Made by a program: the position numbers and the translations under genes. Shown one piece after another: positions 15,641-24,532 of a stretch of 64,000 nucleotides of DNA. Within the stretch, counting starts at the first letter, position 1. Every line of letters starts with the position of its first letter. The DNA is from Kitasatospora azatica KCTC 9699 (GTDB lineage Bacteria > Actinomycetota > Actinomycetes > Streptomycetales > Streptomycetaceae). The notes under the pieces are model-generated. The model was given only the letters and a program-made list of their open reading frames with translations, did not search any database and was not told where the DNA came from. The stretch spans positions 43,805-107,804 of the forward strand of contig NZ_JQMO01000001.1 in the NCBI RefSeq assembly GCF_000744785.1. The letters are read 5' to 3'.

Positions 15641-18022
15641 TCATCTGCGTCGTCGCGCCGCGCGGCCCCCGCGGGTGCCCCAACCCCGCAGCAGGAACGT
15701 GCCTACGCCCAGCAGGCCGGCTGCGGTGAGTCCCATCTCCGTGGTCGCGCTCCCGGTCTGGGCCAGAGAACCGCCGTGCGGGTAGGCCTCGGTGTGCGGG
15801 TAGGCCTCGGTGTGCTGGTAGGACGCGGGGTCCGAAAGCCCCGGGCGTTGGCCGCCCGTGATGTGCTTCGGGTGCTCGTTCTCCGGACCGGGACGGGGCA
15901 CACCACCGTCCCCGTGGTGATGGTGGTGGTGGTCGTCCCCGGGGTCGCCGTCCGGGCAGCCGCCGTGGTCGCGGTCATCACACGGGTCGCAGGCGACGAT
16001 CGTGACCGTGTTGCTCACGGCGTTCACCACGGTGCTGTCAGGGGTGGACGCGGTGACGGTCGCGGTGTCGGTGATCCTCCCGTCCTCGATGTCCTCGTGG
16101 GTGGTGACGTACGTGGCGGTGCAGGTGGTGGAGGCACCCGGCGCCAACGAGGTCACGGGGCACGACACCGCCGTGTAGGCCGGCGAGGCGTCCGTGACCG
16201 CGAGTGAACTCAGCGGGACGTTACCGACGTTGGTGACCGTGAAGGTGTAGTGCAGCTGCTGCCCGTCGTCCGAGAAGGCGGTCTCCTGGACAGCCTTGAC
16301 GATCTTCAGTCCGGCGAACGGCACGGTGACGCTCTTGCTGTCGGCGGTGACGACCTGGCCGGACTTCCCCGTGCCCGACACCGCCGCGGCGTCGACGACC
16401 TTGCCGGCAGCCACATCCGCGTCGGTGGTGGTGTAGGTGGCGGTGCAGTCCATCGAGGCACCGGGCGCCAGCACGTCCGTCGGACAGGTGACCGTCGGCG
16501 CCCCGGGGCCGCTGTCGGTCACCGTGATGCCGTTCAGCGCCTCCGCGCCGGTGTTGGTGACGGTGTACGTGTAGTGGATCGTCTGCCCGGCCGCGGTGAA
16601 CTCGGCCTCGGTTGCCTTCTTGACCACTGCCACGGCGGTCAGGGGAGTGGTGACGGACTCGCTGGTGGCCGTCACCGTCTGGCCGCCGGGGTCGCTGGCG
16701 GTGGCTGTGCCCTGGTCCAGGATCGTCTTGGCGGCGACGTCGGCCGCCGTCGTGACGTAGGTGGCCTGACAGGTCGTCGACTCGCCGGGGTCCAGCTGGT
16801 CGGTTCCGCAGCCGGAGATGGCGACCCCGGGCGTCAGGTCCGTCACGGTCAGGCCGCTCAGAGCGGCCTGACCGGTGTTGGTGACGGTGTACGTGTAGTG
16901 GATCGTCTCACCGGGAGCCTTGAAGTCGGCTTCGATCGCCGACTTCGTGACCGTCAGCGCCCTGAGCGGCACCGTCACCTTGTTGCTGGTGGCGGTCACG
17001 GTCTGGGGGGCGCGCTTGGCACGGGGGGTGGCCGTGCCCAGCTGAGCGGTGAGGGTGGCGGTGTTGGTGATCTTCCCCGCCACCGCGTCCGCGTCGGTCG
17101 CGGTGTACGTGGCGGTGCAGTCCTCCGAGCCGCCCGGGACCAAGGGGTCCGTGGGGCAGCTGACCGTGGGCGTGCCCGGTCCGCTGTCCGTCACGGTGAT
17201 GCCGGTCATCGGCTCGGTGCCGTTGTTGCGCACGTGGTAGGTGTAGTGGATCGTCTCCCCGGGGACGAAGGAGGCCTCCGCCGCGCTCTTGACGATCGAG
17301 GGGGCCGGCTGTGCGCCACCGCAGGTGACATGCCCCAGGATGATGTTGGTTTGGACGACACCCGGCAGTACCACGTGGACGGCGTTGACCGTCAGCACGC
17401 CGTCGGCGTCCGTCGACTGCTCATTGAGCGTGACCTGCCCGACAGCCGGGATGGTGACGACGGTGTTGGGCGCAGCGTTCGCCGGGAGGGGCAGCGAAAT
17501 GCGCGGGGCCGCAGGGGCACGGGTCGCGCTGGGGGACGCCAGGGCGGGCGTCGTCGGAGTGGAGACGAAGCCCCCGGAGATCACCCCGGACCCGGTCGCG
17601 CCGCCGGGGCCCGCCTCGCAACTGGCGTGCACGCCGGTGAGGCTCAGGAAGCCCAGGCCGAGCGACGAGTCGATCGTCTGCACCGTGGCCGAGGCGCTGG
17701 AGGTCCCGGCGACCGGATCCCCGGCGGTGATGGCGGTCAGCGTCGAGTTGGTGAAGAACGGGCCCGCGGCGAGGCCGGCTTGGGTCGACGTACCGCCGGG
17801 CGGATAGGTCGAGGAAGGCGTCGGGGGCACCGCGCTGAACGTCCCGAAGGCATCGGACGAGGCGACGTAGGCGGTGGCGATGGGAGAGGCCAGTGCCGCG
17901 TGAGCCGGGGTGGCGGAGCAGATCGCGCCCGCGAGGGTGCTGATTGCAGCGATGGCGATGCTGCGTCTGGTGCGTGAGTCCAACGGAAGTCCCTTGTGGA
18001 GCAAGGTAGGAGGGGCGGTCAT
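15641..18022 (-). CDS. Sortase-anchored (LAXTG) surface protein with DUF11-type repeats
   Basis: A large exported protein of about 790 residues. The signal region is SRTRRSIAIAAISTLAGAIC with cleavage after AHA. An N-terminal Ser/Thr-rich domain is followed by four beta-sandwich repeats of about 110 residues, each with forms of GETIHYTYTVTNTGQAALSG, TVTDSGPG and CTATYTTTDADV (DUF11/conserved-repeat type). Next come an Asp/His/Cys-rich segment with six His in a row, a twice-repeated TEAYPH, the motif LAQTG, a membrane helix (MGLTAAGLLGVGTFLL) and an Arg-rich tail, the order of a sortase-E substrate. The ATG at 18022 is used here; a TTG at 17983 with AAGGGA before it gives a tidier signal peptide and is equally possible. 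Confidence 0.86.
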   Translation of the reverse strand: MTAPPTLLHKGLPLDSRTRRSIAIAAISTLAGAICSATPAHAALASPIATAYVASSDAFGTFSAVPPTPSSTYPPGGTSTQAGLAAGPFFTNSTLTAITAGDPVAGTSSASATVQTIDSSLGLGFLSLTGVHASCEAGPGGATGSGVISGGFVSTPTTPALASPSATRAPAAPRISLPLPANAAPNTVVTIPAVGQVTLNEQSTDADGVLTVNAVHVVLPGVVQTNIILGHVTCGGAQPAPSIVKSAAEASFVPGETIHYTYHVRNNGTEPMTGITVTDSGPGTPTVSCPTDPLVPGGSEDCTATYTATDADAVAGKITNTATLTAQLGTATPRAKRAPQTVTATSNKVTVPLRALTVTKSAIEADFKAPGETIHYTYTVTNTGQAALSGLTVTDLTPGVAISGCGTDQLDPGESTTCQATYVTTAADVAAKTILDQGTATASDPGGQTVTATSESVTTPLTAVAVVKKATEAEFTAAGQTIHYTYTVTNTGAEALNGITVTDSGPGAPTVTCPTDVLAPGASMDCTATYTTTDADVAAGKVVDAAAVSGTGKSGQVVTADSKSVTVPFAGLKIVKAVQETAFSDDGQQLHYTFTVTNVGNVPLSSLAVTDASPAYTAVSCPVTSLAPGASTTCTATYVTTHEDIEDGRITDTATVTASTPDSTVVNAVSNTVTIVACDPCDDRDHGGCPDGDPGDDHHHHHHGDGGVPRPGPENEHPKHITGGQRPGLSDPASYQHTEAYPHTEAYPHGGSLAQTGSATTEMGLTAAGLLGVGTFLLRGWGTRGGRAARRRR

Positions 18023-18563
18023 CTCGTGACGACCGTTGAACCGCACAGAGGCGGACTCGGCGTTGGCGCAACTGACAGGCGGACGGCGAGAGCGGCACGG
18101 TTCATCGGCGCCTTGCAGAAGTGGAAGGGCAACGGGCGCGACGATGACGTCTGCTGCGTGCCGACGGGTGACGTCCGCTCAATGCCGGGCGGAGAGGACC
18201 AGGTGCCGCCTGCTCGGAGGACGGGGCCATCAGAGGTCTTCGATCAATCGCCGGCGCGCTGACCTCTCGTCAGTCGCCATGCCCGAGCGCCGGCGCGGCT
18301 TCGGGGCCCGCCAATGCGCCCTGACAGGCAGGCACCATTGACCGCCCGTCACCACTCGGGCTCCTGGAGGGCCCCGTGCGGGGGCGGGTGCGGCGGGTGC
18401 GGCCCCAATCCTAAGAAGAGTGCGGCTGGTGCGCCCAAGGTGCCTTCCCGGGCCGCCTGAAGGCATCCGGACGCGCGGCGGCGACAGCTGATGACTGATG
18501 CCGCGCTCGGCGGCAGCCCACCGGGGCGGGCCGCGTTGATCGCCCCGGTGGTTCACACGGCCG
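18023..18563. other. Intergenic region
   Basis: No convincing gene on either strand. It carries CTGACCTCTCGTCAG at 18259-18273, an imperfect relative of the palindromes at 3778 and 39138. It should contain the promoter of the LAXTG gene. Confidence 0.4.
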
Positions 18564-19700
18564 TCATTGCGGCTGGCGGTACCTCTGGGGCCGGCACTCC
18601 GGACAGGGACTCAGGGTCAGCAGGCCGTCGGCGTTGCGATGCTCACGGGTACGGGTGACCGGATCGCACTCGAGCGCACCGCAGTGCCCGTCGATCCGGT
18701 CCGCGGGTTGCGCCGGGCTCTGCTGGCGGCCGATGCGCGAAGGGCGCGATCCGTGCACCACCTCGTAGAGCGGCAGATTGGCGATCCGGTCCTTCTCGAG
18801 CACCCGGGCATAGTTGTTGATCTTGTATGGATTTCTCGTCAGTTGCTGCACGAGCTGACGGTCCAACAACCAGCCCTGCTCCGTGGCGGCTTCCAGCAGT
18901 GGCTGGCGCAGCCTCTTGGCCAGTTGGCGACCCGCGGACCACGGCGGTGGCAGCAACTGCAGGAAGCGCTCGGCCTGTACGAGGTCCTCTTCGCTGAAGC
19001 GCTGGTCGTCCTGCGGGGGTGGAGCGTGACGGGTGGTGAGGGGGTTGGGGGAGGAGGTAGTTACCTCCTCCGGGGGGTGTGGGGGGTGGACGGCACCGTG
19101 CACGGTGTGAGCGTCCACGGTCCGACCTGCGGAAACACGCCCTCCACTGTGGCCGGTGTGACCGTGCGCGGTGTCACCGTGCACGGTGTGAGCGTCCACG
19201 GTCCGACCTGCGGAAACACGGTTACTGGCCGGTACCGCAGCCGGTGTCACCGTGAACGGTGTGACCTGAGATGATTCCGGAGAGTCACCAATCGGGCGCA
19301 AGGGGTCCGACGGCGTCCAGTCCGGGTTGAACACGGGACGCCGGTAGAGCTCGTAGGCGGCGGCGCCGAACTGCCCCCGTGCCCCGTGGGCCTGCTGGAC
19401 CCTGCGCAGGAAGCCGGCCGCCACGAGCCGGCGAAACGAGGCCTGGACCGCGTCGCGCCCGATGAGGCCCCCGCCCTTCCCGTTGCTGTTGCGAATGCCC
19501 TGAGCTCGCAGCGCGGCCAGCAAGGTGGTGATGGTCGGGGACTGGCCTCCCGCCACCATGAACATCAAGTGCAGCAGCACGACGATGTCCAACGGGTCCG
19601 GCAGCCCCGACCCGTAGACCATGTGCGCATGCACGGTCACCTCCGTCACCGGCTCACTGCCGGGCACCACCCGCGCCATGTCGGCGTCCGACGGGCTCAT
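18564..19700 (-). CDS. Winged-helix DNA-binding protein with internal duplication
   Basis: A 378-residue cytoplasmic protein. Residues about 25-120 read as a winged helix (PLDIVVLLHLMFMVAGGQSP, IGRDAVQASFRRLVAAGFLR, GQFGAAAYELYRRPVFNPDW). A His/Thr/Val-rich linker has two copies of RVSAGRTVDAHTVHG, encoded by a 44-bp direct repeat. A helical C-terminal domain (LPPPWSAGRQLAKRLRQPLL, LVQQLTRNPYKINNYARVLE) ends in a zinc-ribbon-like CGALECDP...CPEC. Streptomycete proteins of this build are annotated only as HTH-containing. The start ATG at 19700 has GGGAG at 12-16 bases. Confidence 0.7.
   Translation of the reverse strand: MSPSDADMARVVPGSEPVTEVTVHAHMVYGSGLPDPLDIVVLLHLMFMVAGGQSPTITTLLAALRAQGIRNSNGKGGGLIGRDAVQASFRRLVAAGFLRRVQQAHGARGQFGAAAYELYRRPVFNPDWTPSDPLRPIGDSPESSQVTPFTVTPAAVPASNRVSAGRTVDAHTVHGDTAHGHTGHSGGRVSAGRTVDAHTVHGAVHPPHPPEEVTTSSPNPLTTRHAPPPQDDQRFSEEDLVQAERFLQLLPPPWSAGRQLAKRLRQPLLEAATEQGWLLDRQLVQQLTRNPYKINNYARVLEKDRIANLPLYEVVHGSRPSRIGRQQSPAQPADRIDGHCGALECDPVTRTREHRNADGLLTLSPCPECRPQRYRQPQ
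19095..19219 (+). repeat. 44-bp direct repeat, 81 bases apart
   Basis: The 44 bases at 19095-19138 (starting ACCGTGCACGGTGTGAGCGT) recur at 19176-19219. The period of 81 bases is 27 codons, so the gene stays in frame. It is a recent tandem duplication within the linker of the 18564 gene. Confidence 0.7.
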
Positions 19701-19996
19701 CAGGTGGCTCCCGCAACCGCGCCCCCCGGACGGCTCTTCAGGGGACCTGGTGGCGCCTGCTCGCGCCCGGCGGGGGAGGAGGCGGGGCGGGAGCCCGCCG
19801 ACGGGCTGGCTGGCCGGCCCGGCTCGTCGCGGCCGGTCGCGAAAGCTTCTGCTTCGCCGACGCGCCTGGCGCTCGGGGTGGTGGTGTCGAAACTCGTGGC
19901 GGCGGTGCGCAAGTTGCTCAAGCCCTTCCGCTGCGCTTCGGCCCCGGTCGGGATGAGATTGGGCCACACAGTGGCCGAACGGCGGCGCCACGTCAC
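19700..19996 (-). CDS. Possible small coupled upstream ORF
   Basis: A 98-residue frame from a GTG at 19996 whose TGA overlaps the ATG of the 18564 gene. The N-terminus has a helical look (AQRKGLSNLRTAATSF), but most is Pro/Ala/Arg-rich and its codon use is not clearly coding. It is included because of the overlap; it may be only a leader. Confidence 0.25.
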   Translation of the reverse strand: MTWRRRSATVWPNLIPTGAEAQRKGLSNLRTAATSFDTTTPSARRVGEAEAFATGRDEPGRPASPSAGSRPASSPAGREQAPPGPLKSRPGGAVAGAT

Positions 19997-20524
19997 AAAC
20001 CGTGGTAACGCCTGATACCGTCGGAGCCGAAGTCAGCTTTATGCGAAAGCGCGGCGGCCCAAGTTTGGCGACTGGGGGCCGCTTCGCTGTCTTCAATACC
20101 GTTTGTGTACTGCCTACCTTGGTTGGGACTCAGGCTATTCGTCGCTTGGAACCCTCAGGCAATTCCTTCTCCGTTGTCCGCTGGACGGCCCGAGCTGAGC
20201 ATGCGTTCGACGCCCCAACCGTCGTGGGATCGCCATTCTTGCAGGCCAAGCAGCCCGAACGGTCCCCCGGTGAGGCGTCCGCAGGGCTGCGACGGGCTGT
20301 CGCGCAGATGCGACTCCGCCCCACAGCTGACGCCACCGGTCAGCACTTTGTCCTGAATTCAGCATGCGATCGGCCGGATACCGGCCAAGGCTGTAGCGCT
20401 GACCTCGACGATTGGCGGGGACGCCGCGGAGAAAAAATTTTGAAACCTGGTCGCAGCCGAGCCAGAGGGTGTCCCGACTGCTGAAGTCGGCGCGGCGGGC
20501 GACTGGCCCTATGGACGGCCGTGG
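19997..20524. other. Intergenic region of lower GC
   Basis: The part around 20030-20200 is noticeably less GC-rich than its surroundings. All reading frames here lack protein-like sequence. It lies between the starts and ends of minus-strand genes and probably contains a promoter for the genes at 18564-19996. Confidence 0.4.
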
Positions 20525-21691
20525 TCAGGACCTCGCGTGCGGCCCCCCGTCCGCGGCGCCCGGCATCCGACCGTTCCTGTGCGCGCGCCACCAGGTGCGG
20601 CCTGCCTGGAGGAGACAAACCCACACCGAAGGAACAGCCGCGCGCTCGGGCCCACCTGGCCCCCACCCCTCGGCCTTGCGGCTGGAGCGGTCACACTCGT
20701 ACATCGTGTCGGTGGTGAACGTCGTCTCCCGCAGAGCGCCGCGACGCCAGCCGCCCGAAGCCGGCGGCCGGGGAGGCAGTGGGGGAACCGCCGACAGGCC
20801 ATCAGAGCGCCGCGAGAAGGCCGGGCGCAGCTGCCCCGGCTTGACCAGATATTCCAGGAGCACCGCGCGGCGTGCCCAGATCACGAGGTCCAGACGGCAG
20901 TCCGCGAGCCTGAGGTGACGTCGACCGCAGACCAGATGCTCCAGGTCCTCACCTTGGTCGTCCGCCTCTTCGGCGAGGAGCCGGTGAGTCAGGCTGGTCT
21001 GGTCGGGGAGCTCCGCCCGCGACCACCGGTCCTCGGCAGGCTCGTCCAAGGCGCGCGCGGTGGCCTGGTGACAACCGCTCAGAATGCCGGCCAGCCAGCA
21101 GACCAGCTCCGCCTGAGCGGTCACCATCCTGGCGTACTCACGCAGCGGGGACGGGATCTCGCTGGCCGCCGCTTCCCGGATCGCCTCCCAGGCGGTGCCA
21201 CGCAAGGCACGGATGTTGCCGCCCTGGGCGAGCGGCTGCTCGGCGCCAGAGCGGCGCCTGGGCACGGGGGAAGAGCCGAGCTGCCCGGTGCGCCTGGTGA
21301 TGACGGCCTCGTACCAGTTCGCCGGACGTCGGGGTTGTGGGCGACTCGGCGCTCGTTCGGCGAACAGCAGACGACACATGTCGATGTCGTCGGCACGCAC
21401 CTCCTCCTCCCCGGCATGGTTCCACCTGCCGGGCCGGGCCGGCAGCGGGGTGTAGTCGAGGGCGGCAGCCGCGCTGTCCGGATCCTGGACGGGAAAGCGG
21501 CGGGTACGGCGATCCGCGCTGGGGCGGGGGAACATTCCTCGCTGGGGAGGGACGGTCACGGTGTGCTCGCTCTCTGTGGGGTGGTTCGGCCGCCGCACGG
21601 GCGGGGTCTGGTCAGGGGTGCCGGCGGTCTGACGCACATCGCTACCGCTGCGGCACAACAAGGTTGCTCCGCGCGGACGATGGCCGGTCAC
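20525..21691 (-). CDS. Protein of unknown function, coupled to a small membrane protein
   Basis: A frame of 388 residues. The GTG at 21691 overlaps the TGA of the small membrane-protein gene in a GTGA junction, which supports the start. The first 90 residues are Pro/Arg-rich and probably disordered. The middle (about 130-280) is helical, with EEEVRADDIDMCRLLFAERA, EYARMVTAQAELVCWLAGIL and DLVIWARRAVLLEYL. The C-terminus is again low-complexity. There is no known catalytic motif. A role with the membrane partner is likely but undefined. Confidence 0.5.
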   Translation of the reverse strand: MTGHRPRGATLLCRSGSDVRQTAGTPDQTPPVRRPNHPTESEHTVTVPPQRGMFPRPSADRRTRRFPVQDPDSAAAALDYTPLPARPGRWNHAGEEEVRADDIDMCRLLFAERAPSRPQPRRPANWYEAVITRRTGQLGSSPVPRRRSGAEQPLAQGGNIRALRGTAWEAIREAAASEIPSPLREYARMVTAQAELVCWLAGILSGCHQATARALDEPAEDRWSRAELPDQTSLTHRLLAEEADDQGEDLEHLVCGRRHLRLADCRLDLVIWARRAVLLEYLVKPGQLRPAFSRRSDGLSAVPPLPPRPPASGGWRRGALRETTFTTDTMYECDRSSRKAEGWGPGGPERAAVPSVWVCLLQAGRTWWRAHRNGRMPGAADGGPHARS

Positions 21692-21918
21692 GTGTTCGGC
21701 TTCTCGACGTACTCGTGGCCAAGGTCAGCGCCGTCGAAGGGCCGTGGCGGATCGCCGTCCAAGGCGGAGGATCGGCCCGGGCCGACCAGCCAGGCTTCAT
21801 TGCTGCGCTCGTCGGCCTCGCCGCTCAGCCTGGCCGCCCGGCACAGCAGAAGGATGAGCACGACCGTGCCGATGAGCATGAAGACGATGATGGGGACGAG
21901 CTGAAGCCAAAACCACAT
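21688..21918 (-). CDS. Small single-pass membrane protein
   Basis: A 76-residue protein with one N-terminal membrane helix (FWLQLVPIIVFMLIGTVVLI) followed by a polar tail (LSGEADERSNEAWLVGP). It is the first gene of a two-gene operon, its stop overlapping the GTG of the 20525 gene. The short N-terminus suggests the tail is cytoplasmic. No family recognised. Confidence 0.65.
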   Translation of the reverse strand: MWFWLQLVPIIVFMLIGTVVLILLLCRAARLSGEADERSNEAWLVGPGRSSALDGDPPRPFDGADLGHEYVEKPNT

Positions 21919-22257
21919 GTGCGGTTCCCTGCCTTCCTGGCGCCGGAGGTCGGAGCGGCTCCCGGCCGTGAGCGCGTCGCCCCGAAGAGGCGCCGAAGCG
22001 GGACCCTGCTTTCCTCTCTTGATGGAGCGGCCAGCAGCAGATTCGTGACGGCTACCCCGCCGTGCCCGACCGCCCCGCTGCGCCGGTCACCCCCGGCGCC
22101 TGCGGCGCGGCCTCGCCAATCACCGCTCGTCGGGTCATAACCCCACCGCCGAACCCTCCATGTACCCGGCGGGAGCTGTGCTCGCGTCCGCGGACGGGGG
22201 CTCGGACACAGGACGGCCATCGCGTCATCCCCCGCTGCGCTCTCGGGAGGCGGCACA
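21919..22257. other. Divergent intergenic region
   Basis: It lies between the minus-strand operon (start 21918) and the plus-strand gene at 22258 and must carry both promoters. I see no gene in it. Confidence 0.4.
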
Positions 22258-22728
22258 TTGATCAGGTACGCAGCGAAGGTGCACACCGCGATCTGCGGAG
22301 CTGCCGCGGTGCTGGCAGCCGCCGGGGCCGGGCCACTGAGCAGCCCCGGCACGCCGGCAGCACACCCCGGGGTCGTCCAGGACAGTCTCGTCGTGACCGG
22401 CGAGCACTCCGGCGATCTGCGGGTGCGCCTGACGGTGCGTCGGATCGGCGGCGGCTGCGCGCAGCTTCGGGACCTCACCGTCGCGGTCCGCGACGAGGGC
22501 GGCACCAACCTGGACTTCCAGGGTGTGCCCGACGTGTCAGTCTGCGACCTGTCGGCGGACAGCGGGCTCGTCTACACCGCCGCCCAGCACTTGGAGCCAG
22601 GTCAATACACGTTCTACGGCGCATTTCGGTACCAGGGCCGATGGGTCGACCTTCCAACGGGAGATGTGACGGTCGGCGAGCCTCGGCTCCCAGTGGCGAG
22701 CCCGCTGCCCTCACCAACGCCGGGCTGA
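22258..22728 (+). CDS. Secreted beta-rich protein with two cysteines
   Basis: A 156-residue exported protein. The TTG at 22258 follows GGGAGG by seven bases. The signal peptide is KVHTAICGAAAVLAAAGAG. The mature part reads as an Ig-like fold: SGDLRVRLTVRRIGGGCAQL, LTVAVRDEGGTN, VSVCDLSADSG and EPGQYTFYGAFRYQGRWVDL. The two Cys could form one disulphide. The Pro-rich end carries no anchor motif, so it is probably released or loosely wall-bound. Confidence 0.72.
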   Translation: MIRYAAKVHTAICGAAAVLAAAGAGPLSSPGTPAAHPGVVQDSLVVTGEHSGDLRVRLTVRRIGGGCAQLRDLTVAVRDEGGTNLDFQGVPDVSVCDLSADSGLVYTAAQHLEPGQYTFYGAFRYQGRWVDLPTGDVTVGEPRLPVASPLPSPTPG

Positions 22729-22855
22729 GGCGCCACGCTGCCGCGCAGCGCGCTCTCGGCGCGGCACCACCTCCTACAGGGCCCAGGCATCCGCTAGCTC
22801 ACCCTGTCTCAGGGCAGCGCGCACGGCATTGCTGCGCGCTGGTACCGGCCATCAC

Positions 22856-23221
22856 TCAGATTCGCCCGCAGCCGACGGCGGTCCAACCCTGGCTGTTGGG
22901 GAAGTCCCTGGGATACCGGCCCGACAGTTTGCCAGGGGGCTCCCACGTCTGGTTCATGTCGCTGGGGCGGCGTGGCTGGTGGGGCAACACGGCAGGCTCG
23001 CCTCGATCGCTCGGCAGGGTCCGCAGAGGCAGCGCCTCGGGGGGAGAACTCGCCTCGCCCGACCGGTCGCCCGGAACGGCCCGGAACAGGCGGCGGTATT
23101 CCCTGCACAGGGCGTCGTAGATCGGGGTCGTGGGGACAAGGCCCTGCACATCGCCGGGCACCGGGTCCGGGTCCAGAGCGCTGCGGGCCACCTGAGGTGA
23201 CGGTTCGTCAGAAGTGCTCAC
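22856..23221 (-). CDS. Small hypothetical protein
   Basis: About 121 residues from a GTG at 23221. It has one amphipathic helix (PTTPIYDALCREYRRLFRAV) and a Pro/Trp-rich C-terminus (NQTWEPPGKLSGRYPRDFPN). Third-position GC in the stretch I checked is high. The ribosome site is weak and the frame is open upstream to 23299. Family unknown. The first codons overlap the palindrome-like GTGACGGTTCGTCAG at 23197. Confidence 0.5.
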   Translation of the reverse strand: MSTSDEPSPQVARSALDPDPVPGDVQGLVPTTPIYDALCREYRRLFRAVPGDRSGEASSPPEALPLRTLPSDRGEPAVLPHQPRRPSDMNQTWEPPGKLSGRYPRDFPNSQGWTAVGCGRI

Positions 23222-23579
23222 ACCACGACCAACGAATGCGAGAACTCTGTGGCGCCGGGCTCTCCTGCTGCGGTTCTGGTGACGGCCCGGGCGATCCACG
23301 CCGCGACAGCAGGGGTGGGTCGGTGGCCGAGGTTCGCGTCATCAGGAGGGTGATCTGACCTCCTGACAAGTGACCGATGGAGCAAACACCCAGAAGTCGA
23401 CGGCCGCCGGCAGCAGCTTTCCCGGAGCGTCACCCCTGCGCAGCCGGGTTGGAGGCTCCGGCGGCGCCACTGCAGTCAGTCCTGTACCTGTGCTGACCCG
23501 CCGCTCTACGCGGCTGGGCTGCGGTCGGTGTCCCACTCCGGCCGAGGTGCCCGTCCACAGTTCCGCCTCTGGGAGTCCC

Positions 23580-24446
23580 GTGTACCTGCCCACCCAGAAC
23601 GACGCAGCTGCTCCGGCCCACCCGGAGACCACCGCCAGCCACCATTCCGATTCCAGCAGCCTGCCCCGCGGGGAGAGCACGCTCCCGCCTCCGTGCCCTC
23701 ACACCCTGAACTCCGTCCGGCGGACCGGAGCAGACACAGACGCCGGCCGCTGCGCGTATTGTGCGACATTCGACGACCCGACGGTCGAGCTCGTACGGCG
23801 AGCGCAGGAAGGCGACAGTGAGGCCTTCGCGCTTCTCTACAGCACGTACTCCAACCTCGTCTATCGCTACATCTACCAGCGGGTCGGAAACTGGGCGGTC
23901 GCCCAGGACCTGACCAGCGACACCTTCATGCGGATGCTGTCCAAGATCGGTATCTTCAGATGGAAGGGCCGCAGGTTCGATGCCTGGCTGGTCACGATCG
24001 CCCGCAACCTGGTGATCGACTACTTCAAGTCCAGCCGGGTCCGCCTGGAGGTCAGCACCAGCAATGTGCCGGATGGCTCGGACTTCGAGCGCAGCGCTGA
24101 GGAGCAGGTCCTGGAGTCGCTCTCCCAGGCGGCACTGATGACAGTCGTATGCGAGCTGACTGCGCAGCAGCGGGAGTGCATCATCCTGCGTCTGGTCCAC
24201 GAGTGCACGGTCGCCGAGACAGCCATGATCATGGACAAGAGCCACGGTGCCGTCAAGAGCCTTCTATGTCGCGCGGTACGCAACCTCACCGCGCTGGAGC
24301 GAACCCGTCGACAGCGCGAGGAACTTGAGGGCCTGGCGCCGCGCCGGCCACCCCAGGGCAGGAGTCACTCGGGGCTCCACGGTTACCCGAACGGTGTGGG
24401 CCGCGCGCCCGAGCCTCGACATCACATGGAAGTTGCCGCCTCCTAG
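23580..24446 (+). CDS. ECF-type RNA polymerase sigma factor
   Basis: A 288-residue sigma factor. A disordered Pro/Ser-rich leader (about 65 residues) precedes region 2 (GDSEAFALLYSTYSNLVYRY, VAQDLTSDTFMRMLSKIGIF, FDAWLVTIARNLVIDYFKSS) and region 4 (LTAQQRECIILRLVHECTVA, then KSHGAVKSLLCRAVRNLTAL), with a 40-residue basic tail. The GTG at 23580 has GGGAG four bases before it; the frame is open to 23370. No anti-sigma gene is adjacent. The divergently placed minus-strand gene at 24533 is a DUF916-like fragment. Its regulon may be local surface genes, which is inference. Confidence 0.88.
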   Translation: MYLPTQNDAAAPAHPETTASHHSDSSSLPRGESTLPPPCPHTLNSVRRTGADTDAGRCAYCATFDDPTVELVRRAQEGDSEAFALLYSTYSNLVYRYIYQRVGNWAVAQDLTSDTFMRMLSKIGIFRWKGRRFDAWLVTIARNLVIDYFKSSRVRLEVSTSNVPDGSDFERSAEEQVLESLSQAALMTVVCELTAQQRECIILRLVHECTVAETAMIMDKSHGAVKSLLCRAVRNLTALERTRRQREELEGLAPRRPPQGRSHSGLHGYPNGVGRAPEPRHHMEVAAS

Positions 24447-24532
24447 CAACCCCCGGGCCGAGGCCACCCGGTCGGCGCGCGAGGCGGGCCGGCGGCGCAA
24501 CCCGCCCTGCCGGGCCGCTCTGCCCGTGAGCG

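Noticed and set aside
16250..17977. A 575-codon plus-strand frame opposite the LAXTG protein gene
   Set aside because: It consists of Gly/Arg/Asp-rich sequence without any motif, as expected for the antisense of a high-GC gene.
20002..20484. A 160-codon plus-strand gene in the lower-GC gap
   Set aside because: The composition is not protein-like, it has no good ribosome site and no domain.
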